DNA from: Spirochaetales bacterium
GTDB lineage: Bacteria; Spirochaetota; Spirochaetia; JABEVK01
Reading direction: 5' to 3'
DNA: 40,313 nt
Assembly: GCA_013044245.1 (NCBI GenBank)
Contig: JABEVK010000009.1
Span: 1-40,313, forward strand
The position numbers and the translations under genes are program-made. The notes beneath the pieces were generated by a model. It saw nothing but the letters and a program-made list of their open reading frames with translations. It did not search any database and was not told where the DNA came from. This document shows positions 16,026 through 24,791 of the stretch, piece by piece (position 1 is the first letter of the stretch; the number at the start of each line of letters is the position of its first letter).

Positions 16026-17891
16026 TCAAACCTTTGGCGATGCAGGAGTTAAAGAGGTGGTATCAAAATCCTCTAGGCCTGATTCTTCAAGACCTGAACG
16101 GTAGTCCTCCAAATATCGGGATAACTCCTCGCTTTGAGCTTTAAGTGCCGAGGTGTAGGTTTGTTTCTGTCCGTCGGACAAGGACTTGATGCGGGCCAAA
16201 TCGATCTGCATTTGTTGAAGACCTTTTAACGCAGAGCCGATGCGAAGATTGAGAATCTCTTGTTGTTCACCCAGATCCAATGCCGAGCGTTTCTGCTTTG
16301 AAATTTCTTCAACGGAGCGAATATACTCCTCTTTTAACGTCGTCGAGGTTGTTTTGTCAGCTTTTGCCAGCAACTCCAAGCGTTCGGCTTCTAATTCATC
16401 GATCCTTATCGTATCGATGACGGCGCTTAAATCGTGTTCGATGGCCGAGAGTTCACGAATTTGGCGAACATAATTTTCTAACGTTTCAGCGGTGTCATCG
16501 CCCAGGGGGTTTGCGCCTTTCCAGGTTTGAATTTGTACTAAGATGGCCTGTTTGAGGTTTTCAGCTTTAAGAATCACAGGGGCGTCCGAGGACGAAGAAA
16601 TTGTGCTAGATGCCTTCACGGAGGCTGTCTCCGACACCGAATCGCGGCCCTTTTTCCACGCTTTTCTCAAGTGTAAAAAAGCGCTCAGATGGCTGATAAC
16701 GCCAACACCCATAGCGGCAATGGGGATCATGGGCCATAAAAATCCTCCTCCGGAAAAGTACCATATCCATAAAAGGAGAATACTAACACCAGCGTTCGAC
16801 CAAACGTGAGCCGAAAATCCCTCGCGGTCTTTATGGAACCGTTTAAGGGCGGTCAGGGATTCTCCCTGAAGAGTGGCAAGTTTCTGCGCTTCTTTGGCAT
16901 TTTTTCGTGACGCAAGCCAGGTTGCGGTGTGGCTGAGAAAACCAATACCCCATCCCAACAACGGGAACCAGAACCAACCTTTTGACCAGTCAAAAGGTTG
17001 GGCTGTCATCATGTTAATAAAGAAAAGTCCAGCGTTGACAGATAGAAAGCTCGAAAAGTGGCTTCGCCATCCCGCTGCTCTCGGCGAGATTTCTTTTCGC
17101 AGGTTCTCACTGTAGGAGACTTCTGTAGCATCAATTTGATGGCGGTAGTGACGTCGAATAGCGTGAAAACGTTCGCGGTATTCGCGACGCGACGCCTTCC
17201 AGGCATCTTTTCCCTTAAGACTGAGTTGAACCTCTTGCAATACGGCGTCTTTGATTACGTCTTTAAAATCACGGTACGGTTCAGAAGGCTTTAAAGATTC
17301 AGAAGGCCTCGAAAAAGCTGGTGTGCTGGGGGCGGGAGCCATAACGGGCTCGCTAGACGCGGCAATGTCAGTTGCTTCCGGGAGGATTCCATAGGCGTGA
17401 ATCTCACGGCTGATGTTCTTTAGCTGAACTTGCCCTAGACTTTCGACCCGCATAGGGATTTTTCCAGAGACCTGAGAATAGACTTCTCGACTAATAGTAA
17501 TGTGACCAGGTTTGGAAAGGGTTTGCAAGCGGCTGGCAATGTTGATGCCTTCACCTAAGGCGTCATTTTCATAAAAGTATATATCACCAACATGGATACC
17601 AATTCTGAGCTGCAATGGCTTGGGCGGAGACGAGGCGTTGTACTTATGAATTCCTTCTTGAATGCTGAGGGCACATTGCACCGCGTCCAAGGTGGTGGGA
17701 AATTGCACCATAAAAGCGTCACCAATGGTTTTAATCTCAGTACCGCGATTAGCACCAATGAGTTCTCTAATCAATTGGTTGTGAAAATCAAGCGTACTTA
17801 AGGTCCCTTTCTCGTCCTGTTCCATCATACGGCTGAAACCAACAATATCGGTAAACATCACGGCAGCTAGTCGGTGATCCTTGGGTTGCAT
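16026..17891 (-). CDS. Class III adenylate cyclase with 2TM domains and C-terminal coiled coil
   Basis: About 621 residues. The N-terminal class III cyclase domain (7-185) has metal-binding Asp15 (FTDIVGFS) and Asp58 (GDAF), purine-selecting Lys54 and Asp110 (the adenylate pattern), and transition-state Asn117 and Arg121 (GEGINIASRL). A low-complexity Pro/Ser linker leads to two hydrophobic hairpin segments of the 2TM type (about 230-320 and 345-415), then a 180-residue charged helical tail. The catalytic domain precedes the membrane part and would be cytoplasmic. The frame extends to TTG 17927, but that TTG is the -35 box (TTGACA) of a promoter whose -10 lies 7 bases before ATG 17891, so I chose 17891. 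Confidence 0.88.
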   Translation of the reverse strand: MQPKDHRLAAVMFTDIVGFSRMMEQDEKGTLSTLDFHNQLIRELIGANRGTEIKTIGDAFMVQFPTTLDAVQCALSIQEGIHKYNASSPPKPLQLRIGIHVGDIYFYENDALGEGINIASRLQTLSKPGHITISREVYSQVSGKIPMRVESLGQVQLKNISREIHAYGILPEATDIAASSEPVMAPAPSTPAFSRPSESLKPSEPYRDFKDVIKDAVLQEVQLSLKGKDAWKASRREYRERFHAIRRHYRHQIDATEVSYSENLRKEISPRAAGWRSHFSSFLSVNAGLFFINMMTAQPFDWSKGWFWFPLLGWGIGFLSHTATWLASRKNAKEAQKLATLQGESLTALKRFHKDREGFSAHVWSNAGVSILLLWIWYFSGGGFLWPMIPIAAMGVGVISHLSAFLHLRKAWKKGRDSVSETASVKASSTISSSSDAPVILKAENLKQAILVQIQTWKGANPLGDDTAETLENYVRQIRELSAIEHDLSAVIDTIRIDELEAERLELLAKADKTTSTTLKEEYIRSVEEISKQKRSALDLGEQQEILNLRIGSALKGLQQMQIDLARIKSLSDGQKQTYTSALKAQSEELSRYLEDYRSGLEESGLEDFDTTSLTPASPKV

Positions 17892-17898
17892 ATAAGTT

Positions 17899-17927
17899 AT
17901 CATGAGCGCCCGCCGTTCACCTGTCAA
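17899..17927 (-). promoter_or_regulatory. Predicted promoter of adenylate cyclase
   Basis: Perfect TTGACA (17922-17927), 17-base spacer, CATGAT (17899-17904) on the minus strand. The -10 ends 7 bases before ATG 17891. The two boxes overlap alternative in-frame starts (TTG 17927, ATG 17903), which argues against those starts. Confidence 0.6.
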
Positions 17928-17945
17928 TGTCTGTTAAAAAAGAGC

Positions 17946-17974
17946 TTGCCAAAACTTCAAGACCGTGTTCCAAT
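17946..17974 (+). promoter_or_regulatory. Predicted promoter of major outer-membrane protein
   Basis: TTGCCA (17946-17951), 17-base spacer, TCCAAT (17969-17974). The expected start of transcription is near 17981, exactly where a long hairpin begins. Confidence 0.55.
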
Positions 17975-17980
17975 AGTGGT

Positions 17981-18059
17981 AGGGTAGGTTTCTGATACGA
18001 ACATCGTATCGGCCTCTTACCCTCCCCTCGTGTAGGGGAAAGAAAAGATGTAAAACATC
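17981..18059 (+). promoter_or_regulatory. Structured 5' leader with three hairpins upstream of porin-like gene
   Basis: Hairpin 1: AGGGTAGG (17981-17988) pairs with CTTACCCT (18016-18023), and inside it CTGATACG (17992-17999) pairs with CGTATCGG (18005-18012) around loop AACAT; each 8-bp stem has one G-U pair. Hairpin 2: CCCCT (18024-18028) with AGGGG (18034-18038). Hairpin 3: GATGT (18047-18051) with ACATC (18055-18059). The AAGGAG site (18068-18073) stays outside all of them, so the structure could protect the message without blocking translation. Confidence 0.6.
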
Positions 18060-18079
18060 AAGACAATAAGGAGTCCACA

Positions 18080-19285
18080 ATGAAGAAAGTTGCACTTTCT
18101 TTCGTTGCCTTTGCCTTGTTTGTTGGCGGTGCGTTCGCTCAGGCGGCGGCTCCAGCGGCAAGTGTAGGTATCGGTGCTTGGGGGCGTGGCATATATGCCC
18201 CCCTGGCATCCAATAATTCCGGTTCACCCTCAGGAGTGACCGCTGGTATTGGTACATCGTGGGGGAATTCCCCTCGAATCGGTTTCACGATCCATGGTGA
18301 TTCACAGTACGTTGGGTTTTTAGCTCATATTGGTGTAGACAATAACCAGTTTTCCATTACGGATGATACCCAGATCTGGATTAAACCATTTGACGGTTTA
18401 GAGTTGCAGTTAGGCCGCGCTTTCAATGATACCTTACGGGGAGAAGGTTCCTTCGGTTCATGGAACTGGATTCGTACCGTAGGAATGTATCAAGGTGACG
18501 ACGCCGTGTTTAAACGCATTGGTGGCCTTGCCGGAGGCGCTCCTGGACCGCAGAACGCGATTGTTTCGTACAGCAACAGCGGTTTGTTCCTCTTCTGGGA
18601 ACAGGCAGAACAAGGCGCAGGTCCTACGGCTTTAACGACATACTCAGATGCTTCTGCGAATGGCGGGCTGGCTAATGCTAGTTATGGCGCCGGGTATACC
18701 ATTCCCAACGTTGGTCAATTGCGCGTTCAAAACATTGGTTTCGCTGACAATGGTTCTACTTCGGTGGGCCAACTGCAAGCCGCGTTCCGCTTGACTGGTG
18801 TTCAGAATCTTTATGCCGATATCGGTATTTGGATTCCCACCAATGTTGCTGGAGTGACCACGTCGGGAACGACTACGGCGGCAAATATTGCCGGCTACGA
18901 CTTCCAGATTCCTTTCTATGCCAACTACAAGGTTGACAAGGCTACAGTGCATTTGGGATTCAACTATAAATCACTCAATTCCTACGCGTCGGTTGGCGCT
19001 CAGGGAGCCTATGATGTGGCAATCGGAGCCGATTACGATATGGGTTCGGGTGTAGGCCTGACCGGTGATTTCCAGATTGGTAACAAATACTGGGCCACGA
19101 ATTCCAATGGCGACGCTCCTATGTCGTTTTTACTGGGCGCTACCAAGGGCTTTAGCAATGGTTCGATCGGAATTGGATTCCAGTACAGCAAGTTGGGCTT
19201 TGTCGCCACTGCTTATCCTGGTAACTATTCTGCCGATACCAATGCAGAATGGGCTCTGCCTATCAAGGTGGAATACTGGTTCTAA
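18080..19285 (+). CDS. Major outer-membrane beta-barrel protein (porin-like)
   Basis: A 401-residue exported protein. It has a signal peptide (residues 1-20, cleavage after AFA) and mature sequence rich in Gly, Asn, Ser and aromatic residues in alternating strands, e.g. GLELQLGRAFNDTL, YANYKVDKATVHLGFNYKS and GIGFQYSKLGF. It ends VEYWF, the terminal aromatic signal recognised by the BAM machinery. It resembles the large porin-like surface proteins of spirochaetes, but I cannot name a family. The gene has its own predicted promoter at 17946-17974, a structured leader of about 99 bases, AAGGAG 6 bases before the ATG and a strong terminator after it, which is the pattern of an abundant protein. 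Ligand or pore specificity is unknown. Confidence 0.82.
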   Translation: MKKVALSFVAFALFVGGAFAQAAAPAASVGIGAWGRGIYAPLASNNSGSPSGVTAGIGTSWGNSPRIGFTIHGDSQYVGFLAHIGVDNNQFSITDDTQIWIKPFDGLELQLGRAFNDTLRGEGSFGSWNWIRTVGMYQGDDAVFKRIGGLAGGAPGPQNAIVSYSNSGLFLFWEQAEQGAGPTALTTYSDASANGGLANASYGAGYTIPNVGQLRVQNIGFADNGSTSVGQLQAAFRLTGVQNLYADIGIWIPTNVAGVTTSGTTTAANIAGYDFQIPFYANYKVDKATVHLGFNYKSLNSYASVGAQGAYDVAIGADYDMGSGVGLTGDFQIGNKYWATNSNGDAPMSFLLGATKGFSNGSIGIGFQYSKLGFVATAYPGNYSADTNAEWALPIKVEYWF

Positions 19286-19333
19286 GTGTCTAAAGATTTC
19301 TTAAGGATTCGCTTTTCCTGAGAAATTGTGGCT

Positions 19334-19363
19334 AAGCCCCCTCGCCAACCGAGGGGGCTTTTT
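19334..19363 (+). terminator. Intrinsic terminator after porin-like gene
   Basis: An 11-bp perfect stem, AAGCCCCCTCG (19334-19344) with CGAGGGGGCTT (19350-19360), loop CCAAC, and TTTTT at 19359-19363. It lies about 50 bases after the stop. Confidence 0.93.
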
Positions 19364-19410
19364 GTATTCTGTAACAACTTTTAGCCTTAGACATTTACAC
19401 TGGGGGTTTT

Positions 19411-20322
19411 ATGAAAATCAGCTTTTTAGCAAGTTTGTTCTTGTTTCTATTGTGGGGTTGCTCTTCTCAACCGCCCCTTCCTTTACCGACGGCCCGTACA
19501 CCCCTGGGACCGCTTCAAGCTCAGGCGGTGCCAGAAGTCTATGGACTGCGTATCGATGTTGACCGGATTCCTCCTGGCCAAGACCAGTTAGCCAATGATT
19601 TAAAGTCAGCTGTTTCGACGGCTCCGTCGATCGATCCTTCGCAGTATTCCTGGGTCGGAGTCAATATGGGGAATGGGTTGTTTCTGGATTCCAATGGCAA
19701 CCTTGCCGTCAATTTAGTCAGCCTCTATCATCTGGCTGATCAATTTCGAATTCTAGAAAAGGTGAGCGCCTTGGTACCCTATGAAGTTCGCTTTGAACGT
19801 TCCGGTCGCGACTTTCAGCGGGCTGGGGGCGGAGCGTCGCTTCCTGATGTCAAAGCGGTCTTTAATGACGGAGAAATCGACCTCAACTTTCCTGATGCTT
19901 CAACTCAACCATCCATTTTCCTTGACCACGGTGTGACTTACGACGGCCACGGCCTGATGAATGCTGGTCAACTGAGACTCAAACAGGAGAAGGAAAACTT
20001 TGTGACTGTCCCCGCCCTGCTGGGTAGCTTTAACTACTACGTCAAAAGGTCTGACCGGGCCGATTATGGCGCCCGTTTTATTGTTGAAAAAAAAGGCGAT
20101 ATTCTTTTTATTAAACACCCGGGAATGCTCAGCAATTCAGCCCCCATCCAATATGAGCTGACGAGCGATGGCTGTGCTTTCTTGGACAGGAATGGGCGCC
20201 TGCACACAATCGTGAAGGCGGGGAACAAAATTACCTACTCAGTGAACGGTAACGTGGAGCGGACCTTCGAAATCGTCTCGGGGGGCACCGAGGTTACCCC
20301 GGCGCCTACCGCCAAGCCTTAA
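19411..20322 (+). CDS. Predicted lipoprotein of unknown function
   Basis: A 303-residue protein with a lipoprotein signal peptide: MKISFLASLFLFLLWGC, with lipobox LWGC and lipidated Cys17, followed by a Ser/Pro-rich tether. The rest is rich in beta-strand-like segments (WVGVNMGNGLFLDSNGN, GARFIVEKKGDILFIKHPG) and ends in a Pro/Thr-rich tail. I recognise no family. It follows the porin terminator, so it probably has its own promoter; I see no convincing one. A GGGGG stretch 6 bases before the ATG may bind ribosomes weakly. Its TAA shares the TTAA palindrome (20319-20322) with the stop of pyruvate kinase on the other strand. Confidence 0.75.
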   Translation: MKISFLASLFLFLLWGCSSQPPLPLPTARTPLGPLQAQAVPEVYGLRIDVDRIPPGQDQLANDLKSAVSTAPSIDPSQYSWVGVNMGNGLFLDSNGNLAVNLVSLYHLADQFRILEKVSALVPYEVRFERSGRDFQRAGGGASLPDVKAVFNDGEIDLNFPDASTQPSIFLDHGVTYDGHGLMNAGQLRLKQEKENFVTVPALLGSFNYYVKRSDRADYGARFIVEKKGDILFIKHPGMLSNSAPIQYELTSDGCAFLDRNGRLHTIVKAGNKITYSVNGNVERTFEIVSGGTEVTPAPTAKP

Positions 20323-21755
20323 GTTACTGTCTCGATACGGAGCATGTTGGTGTCGCGGTGCGCTGTAAAAGGCAGCGCCGCTGTAAACACCACACGCTCC
20401 TCTTTTTGGACTAATGAGAGGTTTTTCAAGAGGTTAGTGACTGACCTGACGGCATCGTCAATGTTGTCGCCAAAGGTACTGATCGGAACACCCCAAACAC
20501 CCCAGAACAAAGCGAGCTGACGCAGTGCTTTTTCGCTGGGGCTCACTGCCAAGATGGGCTGGGTGGGGCGGAAGTGACTGACAACTTTCGCCGTGTAGCC
20601 CATGTCAGTGAGGCACACGATTTTGGCGGCGTTCACGGCTGCCGCTGCCAGTCCAGCCGATTCGCCTACGGCGTTGGCAAAAGTGTACGATTCGTCGAAG
20701 ACCATTTTTCGGTCCTTCCAAGGTATCGTTCGGCGCGCTTCAATCGTCGAAATAATTTTGTGCATGTGTTCTACGGCTTCGAAAGGGTAGGCCCCAGAAG
20801 CGGTCTCGGCTGAAAGCATCACAGCGTCTGTACCGTCTAGTACAGCGTTCGCGACATCGGTTGCCTCTGCCCTTGTTGGGCGGGGGTTCTGGATCATCGA
20901 TTCTAGCATTTGTGTTGCCGTGATAACGGGCTTTCCCTGGCGATTACAACGCGAAATAATATCCTTTTGAATGGGAGGGACCTCCCAAACATTCATTTCA
21001 ACACCCATATCCCCGCGGGCGATCATGATCCCATCGGCCAATTCAATGATTTCATCGATGTGGTCAACAGCCTGGGGTTTTTCAATCTTGGCAATTACCG
21101 GAGTATCTTTGCCATGAAAGTAGATAAGTTCTTTGATGGCTTTGACATCCTCTGGTCTCTGAACAAATGACAGTGCTATATAATCGACGCCAATTCCGAG
21201 CCCAAACTTCAAGTCCTCTTTGTCTTTTTCGGTGAGAGCCTCGACGGAAAGAATGCTCCCTGGCAAGTTGACACCCTTGTTGTTCTTAAGAATCCCACCG
21301 AAAACGACTTCGCAGTGGACGTCTTCCCCTTGGACCTCGACAACCTTAAGCGAAAGGTTCCCGTCGTCTAAGAGCACGGTTGAGCCCGCAGAAACGTCTT
21401 GATTAAAGGTGGCATACGAAACGGAGGCTTCATGGTCGTTTCCGAGAATATTTCGCACGGTTAGGGTAAAACGGGCCCCGGGCTTGAGTTCGACTTGATC
21501 CTTTTCAAATTTTCGAACTCGAATCTTTGGTCCTTGAAGGTCTTGGAGGATGGCGATGGGCTTTTTTGTTTCGATCGAGGCTTTTCGAACCCATTCCAGG
21601 CGTTTTTGGTGGTCTTCGTACGTACCATGGCTAAAATTGAACCTGGCGACATCCATACCGGCGCGGGCAAGGCGTAGGATTCTGTCGTAGGTATCGGTCG
21701 CTGGACCCAAGGTGCAAACAATTTTGACCTTACGGGTGTCGACGAAGTTCAACAT
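20319..21755 (-). CDS. pyk: Pyruvate kinase
   Basis: A 478-residue glycolytic enzyme that makes ATP and pyruvate from ADP and phosphoenolpyruvate. It has the N-terminal TKIVCTLGPA-like block (VKIVCTLGPATDTYDRI), RFNFSHGTYEDHQKRL, the catalytic signature AKIEKPQAVDHIDEII, the metal site IMIARGDMGVEM, and PVITATQMLESMI with PTRAEATDVANAVLDGTDAVMLSAETA. The C-terminal allosteric domain is complete. The ATG at 21755 follows AAAGGAG. The product feeds the PDH operon of this window. It stands alone; no partner glycolytic gene is adjacent. Confidence 0.95.
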   Translation of the reverse strand: MLNFVDTRKVKIVCTLGPATDTYDRILRLARAGMDVARFNFSHGTYEDHQKRLEWVRKASIETKKPIAILQDLQGPKIRVRKFEKDQVELKPGARFTLTVRNILGNDHEASVSYATFNQDVSAGSTVLLDDGNLSLKVVEVQGEDVHCEVVFGGILKNNKGVNLPGSILSVEALTEKDKEDLKFGLGIGVDYIALSFVQRPEDVKAIKELIYFHGKDTPVIAKIEKPQAVDHIDEIIELADGIMIARGDMGVEMNVWEVPPIQKDIISRCNRQGKPVITATQMLESMIQNPRPTRAEATDVANAVLDGTDAVMLSAETASGAYPFEAVEHMHKIISTIEARRTIPWKDRKMVFDESYTFANAVGESAGLAAAAVNAAKIVCLTDMGYTAKVVSHFRPTQPILAVSPSEKALRQLALFWGVWGVPISTFGDNIDDAVRSVTNLLKNLSLVQKEERVVFTAALPFTAHRDTNMLRIETVT

Positions 21756-21828
21756 GGGTGTCTCCTTTGATGGACAAGATTACACTATGGTATACGAAAG
21801 TTGGAGGTGGGGAAAGGGTCTCGAAAGG

Positions 21829-23976
21829 CTAGTTGGGAGCTTCCGTCGTGAACCCCCAGCCATGCTTGCCGTGATTCTTGACGTGGTACATGGCATTGTC
21901 CGCCTGATTGATCAGCTCTTCGGCCGTTACACCGTCAGTAGGAAACAAACTGATGCCAATCGATACACCGAGTTGGAAGGGGGTATTTTCCCAAACTAGC
22001 GGTTCTTGAATAATTGCGGCAAGCTTTTGAGCGACAGTAACTGCCTGTTCGGCTTGTTCGATTTCAAGAGCCACCGCCACAAACTCGTCACCGCCAACGC
22101 GGGCGACGAGGTCAGAGTCGCGCAAAAGGTCTTTGAGCTTTTTGCCCAGCTGAGTTAAAACCCAATCGCCGGCATCATGTCCCCAGCGGTCGTTAACTGG
22201 TTTAAATCCATCGAGATCCAAAAAATAGAGAGCGAAGCCGCGCTTTGTTCGTTGGCAAAACGGTATTGTTTTTGCCAAAAACTCGGTAAGAAGGCGGCGG
22301 TTTGCTAAGCCGGTCAAAAGATCGTGCTGGGCTAAATGCTGAATTTGTCGATTCGCCAGCTCAAGCTCTTTCGCTTCTTTTTGCAAGGCCTGGTTTAGGC
22401 GTCGCACTTTGCGGTGGTTCAGCGTGTTTTTGAGTGCCACGGCAATAAATCCACCCAGGGCTCCTAGGGTGTCAGCGTCTTGCTGGCGGTAGGCTTGGGG
22501 TTCGCTGTGGGCGACGAATAACAAACCGCTGAGCTTTTTACCCTCCATCAGGGGCAAAATAATGCCGCTTTGAGCCTCGAGAGTCGCGGCCACGGGGGCA
22601 ATGGCTTCGGCAGTCAGCCAGGTTGATTGAACCTCAGAAATATCGTTTAACAGGAAGGCCGAAACTGCGTCATTGGGCGTGATTTTGTCAAGGTGATGAA
22701 CAGAAAGAGGGGCAAATGGGCTTTTAAGGCGCTCCCGGTCTTTCATGATATACGGAAAGTGCAGTGTTCTTGTTTTTGCGTGAAAAAGGGCCAGCCCGAA
22801 GGTACGGAATGTTACGAGGTGTGAAAGACTATCGTAAATGCGGCTGAAAAGATCACCAGGGGTTAGGGCACCAGCAATTTGGCGTCCCCAGTCCGAGAGC
22901 ATCCTCAATGAATCTAACGATCCGGCCAGCTCGTTCGTTTTCTTTTCTAAACGTTCAGATTTTAGGCGTAAGATTTCAGTTTGCGCTCGGTTTTGTTCAA
23001 ACTCCTGTTGAATCATCAGATTGCGAGTTTTTTGGGCAATTTCATCCGCCCTCAAATCACGTTCGAGAGAATTCGCTTGACGTTCATAGCCGAGAGCTTT
23101 TTGAAAATTACCGGCTTTTTCCCAGGCCGCCGATAGCGAAGCGTAGGCTTTGGCGAGGTGAAGGCGCGAATCGATTTGTGTAGCCAGGACAATGACTTTT
23201 TCAAAGTGCAGGATAGCAGTTTCATATTTGCTACGCAGAATGTGCAAATTGCCAAGATTAAGATGAGCTTCTAAGAGTCCCCAAGCGTTATTGCCGACCT
23301 GACAGAGCTTTAGACTTTCTAAATGGTACTCCTCGCTAATATCCAGTTCGCCAATATCGCGGTAGATCAAACCGATGAGCGTTAAAGCCCTGGCCTCTCC
23401 TGAGCGATGAGCGTTTTCTTTGGTAAGTACCAACGCATGCGAAAGGTACTCGAGAGCTTGATCATTCCTGTGCAAGTTAAGATAACTTTCGCCCAGGCAA
23501 AGTAAAATATCGGCTAAGGTGGCACTACCGGCGTGTTTCTCGGCCAGTCGTTCGGCTTTTAACAGGTATTCTAGGCCTTCGAGCGGCTTGTCGAGCGTAA
23601 GATACACTTCGCCTAGCCGACGACCCGTTTCAATTTGCCCGGGAATACTATGGTTTTCTTGAGCCTGCTCCATCGCTTGAAGGAGGTGTTCCAAGGCCAA
23701 ATCATAACGCGATAGCTGTTGGTAGGCGGCGCCTAGCCCCAAAAACGCCCACTGCTTCCAAAGTAGGTTATTTTGATTTCCCGCCATTTCCCTCAAAGAG
23801 TTAAATTTTTCCAAGGCCTCGGCTTGTTGGGATAAAAAAAAGTAACACCAGCCGGCTTGTGCCAGTGCCTCGGCCTGGGCGTGAAAATCTTGCCTGTCAA
23901 GGGCCGAACGTAGTGCCCCTAGACTTTTGTCAAGGTTGTCCTGCGGCCGCAGTGATAGTTCGTCCCAAAGGTCCAT
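21829..23976 (-). CDS. TPR-GAF-GGDEF diguanylate cyclase
   Basis: A 715-residue soluble protein. The N-terminal half (about 20-320) is a row of TPR helices (e.g. WAFLGLGAAYQQLSRYDLALEHLLQA). After a helical linker comes a GAF-like domain (about 365-520), a coiled coil, and a GGDEF domain starting at HDLLTGLANRRLLTEF. The active site is intact GGDEF (628-632), and an inhibitory RxxD site (RDSD) lies five residues upstream, so the enzyme should make c-di-GMP and be product-inhibited. DGFKPVNDRWGHDAGD is typical of active enzymes. Its ATG overlaps the proC stop (TAATG), and PilZ lies two genes upstream, so synthesis enzyme and receptor are on one message. Confidence 0.9.
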   Translation of the reverse strand: MDLWDELSLRPQDNLDKSLGALRSALDRQDFHAQAEALAQAGWCYFFLSQQAEALEKFNSLREMAGNQNNLLWKQWAFLGLGAAYQQLSRYDLALEHLLQAMEQAQENHSIPGQIETGRRLGEVYLTLDKPLEGLEYLLKAERLAEKHAGSATLADILLCLGESYLNLHRNDQALEYLSHALVLTKENAHRSGEARALTLIGLIYRDIGELDISEEYHLESLKLCQVGNNAWGLLEAHLNLGNLHILRSKYETAILHFEKVIVLATQIDSRLHLAKAYASLSAAWEKAGNFQKALGYERQANSLERDLRADEIAQKTRNLMIQQEFEQNRAQTEILRLKSERLEKKTNELAGSLDSLRMLSDWGRQIAGALTPGDLFSRIYDSLSHLVTFRTFGLALFHAKTRTLHFPYIMKDRERLKSPFAPLSVHHLDKITPNDAVSAFLLNDISEVQSTWLTAEAIAPVAATLEAQSGIILPLMEGKKLSGLLFVAHSEPQAYRQQDADTLGALGGFIAVALKNTLNHRKVRRLNQALQKEAKELELANRQIQHLAQHDLLTGLANRRLLTEFLAKTIPFCQRTKRGFALYFLDLDGFKPVNDRWGHDAGDWVLTQLGKKLKDLLRDSDLVARVGGDEFVAVALEIEQAEQAVTVAQKLAAIIQEPLVWENTPFQLGVSIGISLFPTDGVTAEELINQADNAMYHVKNHGKHGWGFTTEAPN

Positions 23977-24791
23977 TAGTTCTCGAGTTCAACGGCACGG
24001 CGGGTCGCTGCAGAAACGGCGTCCATGACGGCGGCACTGACAGCTGCTTCTTCTAGGACGCGTACTCCCTCTACAGTTGTGCCTGAAGGCGAACAGACTT
24101 TACTTTCAAACGCAATGGGATGTTCTGAGGTTTCACGTAGAAGCTTGACCGCGCCGTCGGCAGCCGCGAGGGCAAAGGCTAAGGCTTGGTTGTAAGGCAT
24201 ACCTTCGCGTACCCCTCCCATAGCCATTGCGTGCAAAAAACGAAATACAAAGGCTATCCCCGAGCCAGAAAGGCCTGTGACAACACCCAAGAGCTTTTCG
24301 GGAACAACGGCCGCTTCACCAGCCGCTTGCGCGATATGGACAGCATGCGAAGCAACGTCGTCGGGACAACCCTCTGCAGGCGAAACACCCACCAGCGAGG
24401 CTCCGACTTTGGCGGCTAAGTTGGGCATAAAGCGCACGACTCGACTAGAGCCGAGTTGCTGTGTAAACCATGAGGTTTTCACTCCCGCCGCTAAAGAAAT
24501 CAAGGATTTTTGCTCACGGGCAAAGCCGTTCTCGGCAAGCTTGGCGACGACGGGGCCCAGGTCTTGCGGTTTGACCGCAATAATAAGAATTTCAGACTTT
24601 TGCAGGAGGTCGGTGAGTGAGGCTGCCACGGGCAGTTTGTATTGAACTAAGGCTTTGGCCTTTGCCTCAGCTTGATGTTCAAAGACAGTAATAGCCGTGG
24701 CGGGTGCGGTTCTCATCAGACCGGCCGCCAAGGCCTCGCCCATGTTGCCAAAACCAATGATGCCGATGGGCGGTAAAACAGGGATACTCAT
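23976..24791 (-). CDS. proC: Pyrroline-5-carboxylate reductase
   Basis: A 271-residue enzyme for the last step of proline synthesis, reducing pyrroline-5-carboxylate with NAD(P)H. It has the N-terminal Rossmann motif IGIIGFGNMGEALAAGL, IIAVKPQDL, SLAAGV, RFMPNLAAKVGAS and the C-terminal signature region SGSGIAFVFRFLHAMA ... VCSPSGTTVEGVRVLEE. The length is typical. Both ends overlap neighbours by TAATG: its ATG overlaps the PilZ stop and its TAG overlaps the GGDEF start. A housekeeping gene held so tightly between two c-di-GMP genes is unusual. No proA or proB is in the window. Confidence 0.94.
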   Translation of the reverse strand: MSIPVLPPIGIIGFGNMGEALAAGLMRTAPATAITVFEHQAEAKAKALVQYKLPVAASLTDLLQKSEILIIAVKPQDLGPVVAKLAENGFAREQKSLISLAAGVKTSWFTQQLGSSRVVRFMPNLAAKVGASLVGVSPAEGCPDDVASHAVHIAQAAGEAAVVPEKLLGVVTGLSGSGIAFVFRFLHAMAMGGVREGMPYNQALAFALAAADGAVKLLRETSEHPIAFESKVCSPSGTTVEGVRVLEEAAVSAAVMDAVSAATRRAVELEN

